From assembly GCA_009192285.1 (NCBI GenBank), contig CM018605.1, positions 1,326,530 through 1,390,529 of the forward strand: a stretch of 64,000 nucleotides of DNA, written 5' to 3'. The stretch's first letter is position 1. Every line of letters starts with the position of its first letter. The notes beneath the pieces were generated by a model, which made no database searches, was not told where the DNA came from, and saw nothing but the letters and a program-made list of their open reading frames with translations. The stretch is from Morchella semilibera. Its lineage: Eukaryota; Ascomycota; Pezizomycetes; Pezizales; Morchellaceae. The position numbers and the translations under genes were made by a program. This document shows, piece after piece, positions 59,439 through 64,000 of this stretch.

Positions 59439-60551
59439 ATGGGCGAATCAAGGTACAAAAACACAAACAGAAAAAAAAAATCCCAATCCCCCGCCCCTGT
59501 TCAACGACCCTGCTCAATAAACTCCCCCGCTTCCACGGCTTTTTTTTGCGGCTCCGCTGATATCGCTATAGACAAGAACTCCTTAACTGGGTAAACAACC
59601 TCTTGCAGCTCAACATCACCCGCATAGAGCAATGTGGAACTGGGTATGCTCCTGATTTCTTCTCGTTTGGAACTTGCCTTGGAACTGATAGCTACTTTTT
59701 TGAATAGTGCCGCTCTGTGCCAGATCATGGATTCTATCTATGGTTAGTTGAATCCTCGAACGATGGCGGCTTTGAAATTTGAAGGGGGCTTGAACTAAAG
59801 ATCAACAGGGGATGTGCCTATGTCGAAAGTCAAGTTTAACGTTAACACCGAATACGCGTATCTACAAAACTTCAAGATCCTCACGAGTACGCGTTCCCCC
59901 CTTACTTGTTGAACATGGTGCGTGTTATACATGGGACTTTTTCTGACCTCGACCCTGCGCCGCCCCCTTTTTAGATGTCTTTACATCGCATCAAATCGAG
60001 AGGCCGATCCCCGTCGAGCGTCTAGTCAAATGTAAATTCCAGGACAATCTCGAGTTTTTACAGTGGACAAAGCGGTATTGGGACCAATTTTACCCCGGCG
60101 GAGACTATGATGCAGTCAGTCGTAGGGCAAAAGCGGGTACAATGGGAGCAGGGCCGCCTGCGCCTGCTGCCAGGTCAAATCCAGCTGTGAAGCGTGGAAC
60201 TACGCCAACTGTTGGAGGAGCTGCCCGTACCAGGACTCCCTTGGCGGCGCCAATAGCGCTGCACTCCAACAAGAAATCGCCTCGTTGAAGGAGAATGTTA
60301 CCGGTCTCGAGAGGGAAAGGGATTTTTACTTCAGTAAGCTGAGAGATATCGAATTGCTGGTCCAGCGCGCAGTCGAGGAGACTCCAGAGATCGAGCAGGA
60401 CGAGGAAGGCCTTGTCAGGCACATTCAAGCTATTTTGTACTCAACAGAGGTAGGAGACGTCCCCGATTATGAACCAAAAGCAAAGGCTAATAATGAGAAG
60501 GATGGCTTCGAAATACCTGATGCGGTTGAAGAAGACGCCGAAACTTTCTAG
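59439..60551 (+). CDS. EB1/Mal3/Bim1 microtubule plus-end protein, apparent one-base frame break
   Basis: This protein binds growing microtubule ends and recruits other plus-end factors. Exons are 59439-59452, 59572-59643, 59708-59742, 59809-59886 and 59975-60551. A 14-nt first exon (MGESR) joins the calponin-homology domain: QELLNWVNNLL, CGTGAALCQIMDSIYGDVPM, KFNVNTEYAYLQNFKIL, then KCKFQDNLEFLQWTKRYWDQ. A Ser/Pro/Arg linker and the EB-homology coiled coil with ERERDFYFSKLRDIELL follow, with an acidic tail. The frame breaks at a C3 run (60238-60240). One more C restores TPLGGANSAALQQE and about 258 residues, the usual size. As written, it stops before the EB-homology dimer domain. A sequence error is the simplest reading, since the downstream domain is intact. 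Confidence 0.93.
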
Positions 60552-61270
60552 ATGATTCGCACCATTCGAAAACTTCACTGCTACAACTTCAGCGTGTTTT
60601 TTTGTCTGCGCCTTGTGGGTACCTAGTTGATCGTTTCCGTTTCACTCTTTCCGGCCCCTTCATACCTGTTTGTTACTTTACTTCTGTTACCTTACTACCT
60701 TGTATTTTCACAAACCCTTCAATTCTACGCTGTGATCGGTTTTCATTTTTTCTTTTGCGTTCTTCATCCTGGGATTTAGGGTAAAAGCGTGGCTTGGTTG
60801 ATTTTCTAAGCGTTTGGTCTGTCTTTGTGCATTGAGAGTGTGTCCGATACTGGACCATGGCCAGTATAATTTGGATACCTAGATGAGTAGGGAGGAGGAG
60901 GAAAAGCCATAGCCATAGGCGTATTTCTGTATTGAAAACACGCAACAAAAAAAAACGGGAAAACAAAAAGAAAAGAAAAACAAATTTCATTATATCTTAC
61001 GGGTGTGTGTAGAGTTATTACGGTTTAGAATTTTAAATGTGTACTGCATATATTCGGAGATTTCCATATTATGACCAAGGATTCAAGAAACGTGACTAGT
61101 AAAGCGGCACTTGGGACACCTCAACCATTCGTTCAACGTCTTAGAACACGACAACTCATCCAAACCTAAAATTTAATATCTTCAAGTTCCCTCCTCCCCA
61201 AACCCAGGATATCTTCGTGCAGGGTATATGCACACCCTAGAACAGATCTACAGATAATAGACACAGCGCA
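60552..61270. other. Intergenic between EB1 and USO1 genes
   Basis: The EB1 3' region is T-rich, with A-rich runs around 60945-60985. The USO1 leader begins somewhere before 61271. No gene seen. Confidence 0.6.
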
Positions 61271-64000
61271 ATGTCACTATTCACAGGAATCCTCCAGAGC
61301 CAAGCTCCCCCGAAGCAAGATGCGACCTCAACAATCCAGACATTATGTCTGCGATTATCAACGAGTACTTTACTGGAAGACCGGAGAGCAGCGATTCAAG
61401 GATTGCGCAGCTTCGCAAGGGAGTACAAAGAGACTGTTGCATCAGGAGGGCTGAGAGGATTGATTGGCACGCTGAGCAAGGATGCTGAAGACGTCGACAC
61501 TATCAAAGTAGTGCTGGAAACACTCCTGTTGTTGTTTGTTAAAGATGAATCAAATGTTAGTTCAATCATTACCGGGTTTCTCTTTCAATAGCTACTACTA
61601 GGGGGGGGGGGAGCTGTGTGTGGTGGGGTGAGCTTGCGGGGTTGGATAAGCTAGAGCTGTGGTGGAGCCTACATCAAATACTGACTACTGTGCGCAGCCG
61701 GAATCCTCGGAAGATATAGCATTGTGGCTCACCGATGAGTTCACTCAGGTTCGCAGCCCCTAGATTTGGGTTTTGGGTCTCAGCGGGCTGATTCGTGGGT
61801 GTAGAAGCAAGAAAATATCACGGTGCTGATCGATCTCCTACAAGACAGTGACTTCTATATTCGCCTATACACGCTGCAGCTCCTAGTCGCAATTCTTAAT
61901 AATCGACCTTCAAGAACCCAGGAGTGTATCCTCACAGCTCCCTTGGGGATTTCCCGTCTTGTCTCGGTTCTCGATGACAAGCGGGATGCGGTCAGAAATG
62001 GTACAATTCTTCCTCCATTGCTTCATACCTAGACCCTTTTGATCTAATATCTTTTAGAGGGAATCCTATTGATAATAAATCTTTCCTCTGGTCATACCGA
62101 TATCCAGAAGCTTATTGCCTTTGAGAATGCCTTTGAAAAGGCCTTCTATATAATTGACTCTGAAGGTGGCGTTGAGGGCGGTATCGTAGCTCAAGACTGC
62201 CTACAGCTGCTATCAAACTTACTATCGTATAATGTGTCCAATCAGAGTTTCTTCAGAGAGACCGGTTGTGTTCCTAAGCTAGCAAAGCTATTTGAGTTTG
62301 ATCAAAGAGATGTGGCACCATATGCGAAAGACCAGAGGGATACTAATATTCAATATGCGACGAGAGTTGTAAGGTTATTCGTTGTTCCAGGAGGGTTGGG
62401 GACTACAGCAAATCAGACGGCATTTTTCAACGCGGGTATCCTGCACCTAATGCTGATAATAGCATTTTCGGCTTTCAGCGATTATCCAACCCGGGCTGAG
62501 GTAATAATAAACCCTCTAAAAAGTTGGGAGGGCTCATAGCGCTGATCGTGACTGGACGCAGGCCTTAAAAGCAGTCGCCGATTTGATCCATGAAAACGAC
62601 GTCCTCCAGGAGAACTTTGCACAAATGAAGGTTACTTATCTAGATCCCACCGTCCCACCTGAAGTTCAGATACAGCAGTTTAAGCCGGATGATATGTGTT
62701 ATGTCATTGAGGGTTTACTAGACTTGGCATTGTTGACTTCATCAATCAATGCGTTTAATGCAAGACTGGCTGCCTGCCGGTGCCTTGAGTCCTATTTTGC
62801 AGGGAATCAGCCAGTGCGGTTGCACTTCCTGAATCACGCCATTAATCTACACATTAATGGAGACCCATCCGCAAATATTCTCACATGTCTGATAAACCTC
62901 GACTCAGATTCTCGTGGTGATCCATATCGTGTCTGGCTCGCAAGTGTCATCTTTTTGCATCTTGTCTATGATGATGAGGAAGCTAAGGCGCTTGCGACTT
63001 CTGTAACTGAAGGAGACGCCGAGGCTGGCGAAGAGGTTGTTTCGGCGATTCAGAGTATATCTGCCAACCTGGTAGCTGCTTTAGAACACAACTATGATCC
63101 GCGAATAATCGTTGGTTATTTGATGCTGCTGTGTGTGTGGTTATATGAAGACTCGTCAGCAGTTGATGACTTCTTAACGGAGGGATCCAGTGTACAGTCG
63201 TTGGTATCGGCAGTGAAGCAGAGTAGTAATTCGAATGTCTTGGTACAAGGGCTGTGTGCATTCTTTTTAGGGGTTTTGTATGAGTTCAGTCATAAGGACT
63301 CGCCCATTCCACGGTAAGGGCCCCAAACAATTAAAGCTTTGGGGAATATTTATATTGACTTGAATTTGTAGGGCCACACTACACCCTATATTAGCTAGTC
63401 GTATGGGACGAGACCATTACCTTAACAAAGTCACAAAGTTGCGGGAAAATCCTCGTGTACGAGACTTTGAAGTTTTCATGGAAGCTCCCATGAGTAGAAG
63501 GGGGACTGGACTTCCAGATGTGTTCTTCGATCACACTTTCATCGACTTTCTAAAAGATAACTATAGCCGAATACTGCGGGCCATTGACAAGGATCCTTCA
63601 GAAGCGCACACAGGTTCGAATGGCAAATCAAACGGGATATCTGCAGAAATGCTGGAATCGCTCAAAACGCAGCTTGAAGAGAAAGAGGAAGAGCTGTCAC
63701 AGCTGCAAACAACAATCCTGACCCTCGAGCAGCGAGTAACGCAAGAGCAGCACGAAGTGCAGAAAGTAAAAGAGGCAGCTGCAGCAGAATTGCACCGGCA
63801 GAGGGAGGCAGCAGAAGCGTTGCGGCGAAAACATGGAGCCGACGCCACTGCGGCTGCCGAGAGAAATAGGGCTGCCGTTGCGGAAATCCAGCGGGTTAAG
63901 TGGGAGGCAGAGCAAGCAGCACGTGAGAACATGGCATTAAAGAGGCGGGTAGGTGAGCTTGAGAACGAGATGAAGAGAAGAGTGGCAGAACTGGAGGGCC
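61271..64000 (+). CDS. USO1: Uso1/p115 vesicle-tethering protein (3' end outside the window)
   Basis: This is a Golgi tether that links ER-derived vesicles to the Golgi through an armadillo-type globular head and a long coiled-coil tail. Exons are 61271-61555, 61698-61748, 61805-62000, 62058-62500, 62562-63313 and 63372 to the edge. Head landmarks are LRSFAREYKETVASGG, DFYIRLYTLQLLVAILNNRP, GILLIINLSSGHTDIQKLIAFENAFEKAF, DCLQLLSNLLSYN, FFRETGCVPKL, then FFLGVLYEFSHKDSPIPR, ASRMGRDHYLNKV and DHTFIDFLKDNY at the head's end. From about 63640 the sequence becomes a Glu/Gln/Arg-rich coiled coil (EEKEEELSQLQTTILTLEQR) that runs off the window. All junctions keep frame. The head is complete; the tail is truncated by the window only. 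Confidence 0.95.

Noticed and set aside
1-64000. CRISPR array, bacterial operon or phage signals
   Set aside because: Genes are spliced and eukaryotic. No regularly spaced repeat array is present.

Overview
The window is a nuclear contig from a filamentous ascomycete (Pezizomycotina). The evidence is the divergent pair of ATP-citrate lyase subunit genes, a PacC regulator, a cell-wall-integrity MAPKK, many 50-65 nt GT-AG introns and long gene-poor spacers. A basal class such as Pezizomycetes would fit the sparse layout, but that is inference. I annotate 15 protein genes and one intron-containing tRNA-Arg. Exons were joined by hand from splice signals, reading frame and family conservation.

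Layout. 1-2900: no gene, one possible organelle-derived patch. 2.9-8.7 kb: acl2 (-) and acl1 (+) around a 1.35 kb shared promoter. 9.3-10.4 kb: tRNA 2'-phosphotransferase (+). 11.5-12.9 kb: C-14 sterol reductase (+). 13.5-14.5 kb: MITE-like elements. 14.9-16.1 kb: BTB protein (-). 17.1-18.8 kb: Gfd2-like DEDDh nuclease (+). 22.7-23.9 kb: Stb3-like Sin3-binding protein (-). 24-30 kb: gene-poor, with tRNA-Arg(CCG). 30.1-31.2 kb: DUF1295 membrane enzyme (+). 32.7-34.6 kb: F-box/WD40 (-). 39.1-39.9 kb: ankyrin protein (-). 45.2-46.8 kb: Mkk1/2-type MAPKK (+). 52.4-54.8 kb: pacC (+). 56.3-59.0 kb: Bor1-like anion transporter (+). 59.4-60.6 kb: EB1/Mal3 (+). 61.3 kb to the edge: Uso1/p115 (+, truncated by the window).

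The genes are mostly housekeeping or signalling: cytosolic acetyl-CoA supply (acl1/acl2), ergosterol synthesis, tRNA splicing, ubiquitin ligation, cell-wall signalling, pH response, microtubule plus ends and ER-Golgi tethering. Apart from acl1/acl2 they do not form an obvious cluster.

The most notable non-genic signals are these. (1) The palindrome TACATGTA occurs about 28 times by hand count, where roughly 1-2 are expected, and never in a called exon. (2) Four GCCAAG sites, three at exact 10-bp spacing, lie upstream of pacC and match the known PacC core GCCARG. (3) Four conserved genes each carry a one-base frame break at a short homopolymer, which looks more like sequence error than biology. 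(4) A 355-bp MITE has 25-bp inverted repeats and TA flanks. I did not find a convincing wholly new multi-gene system.
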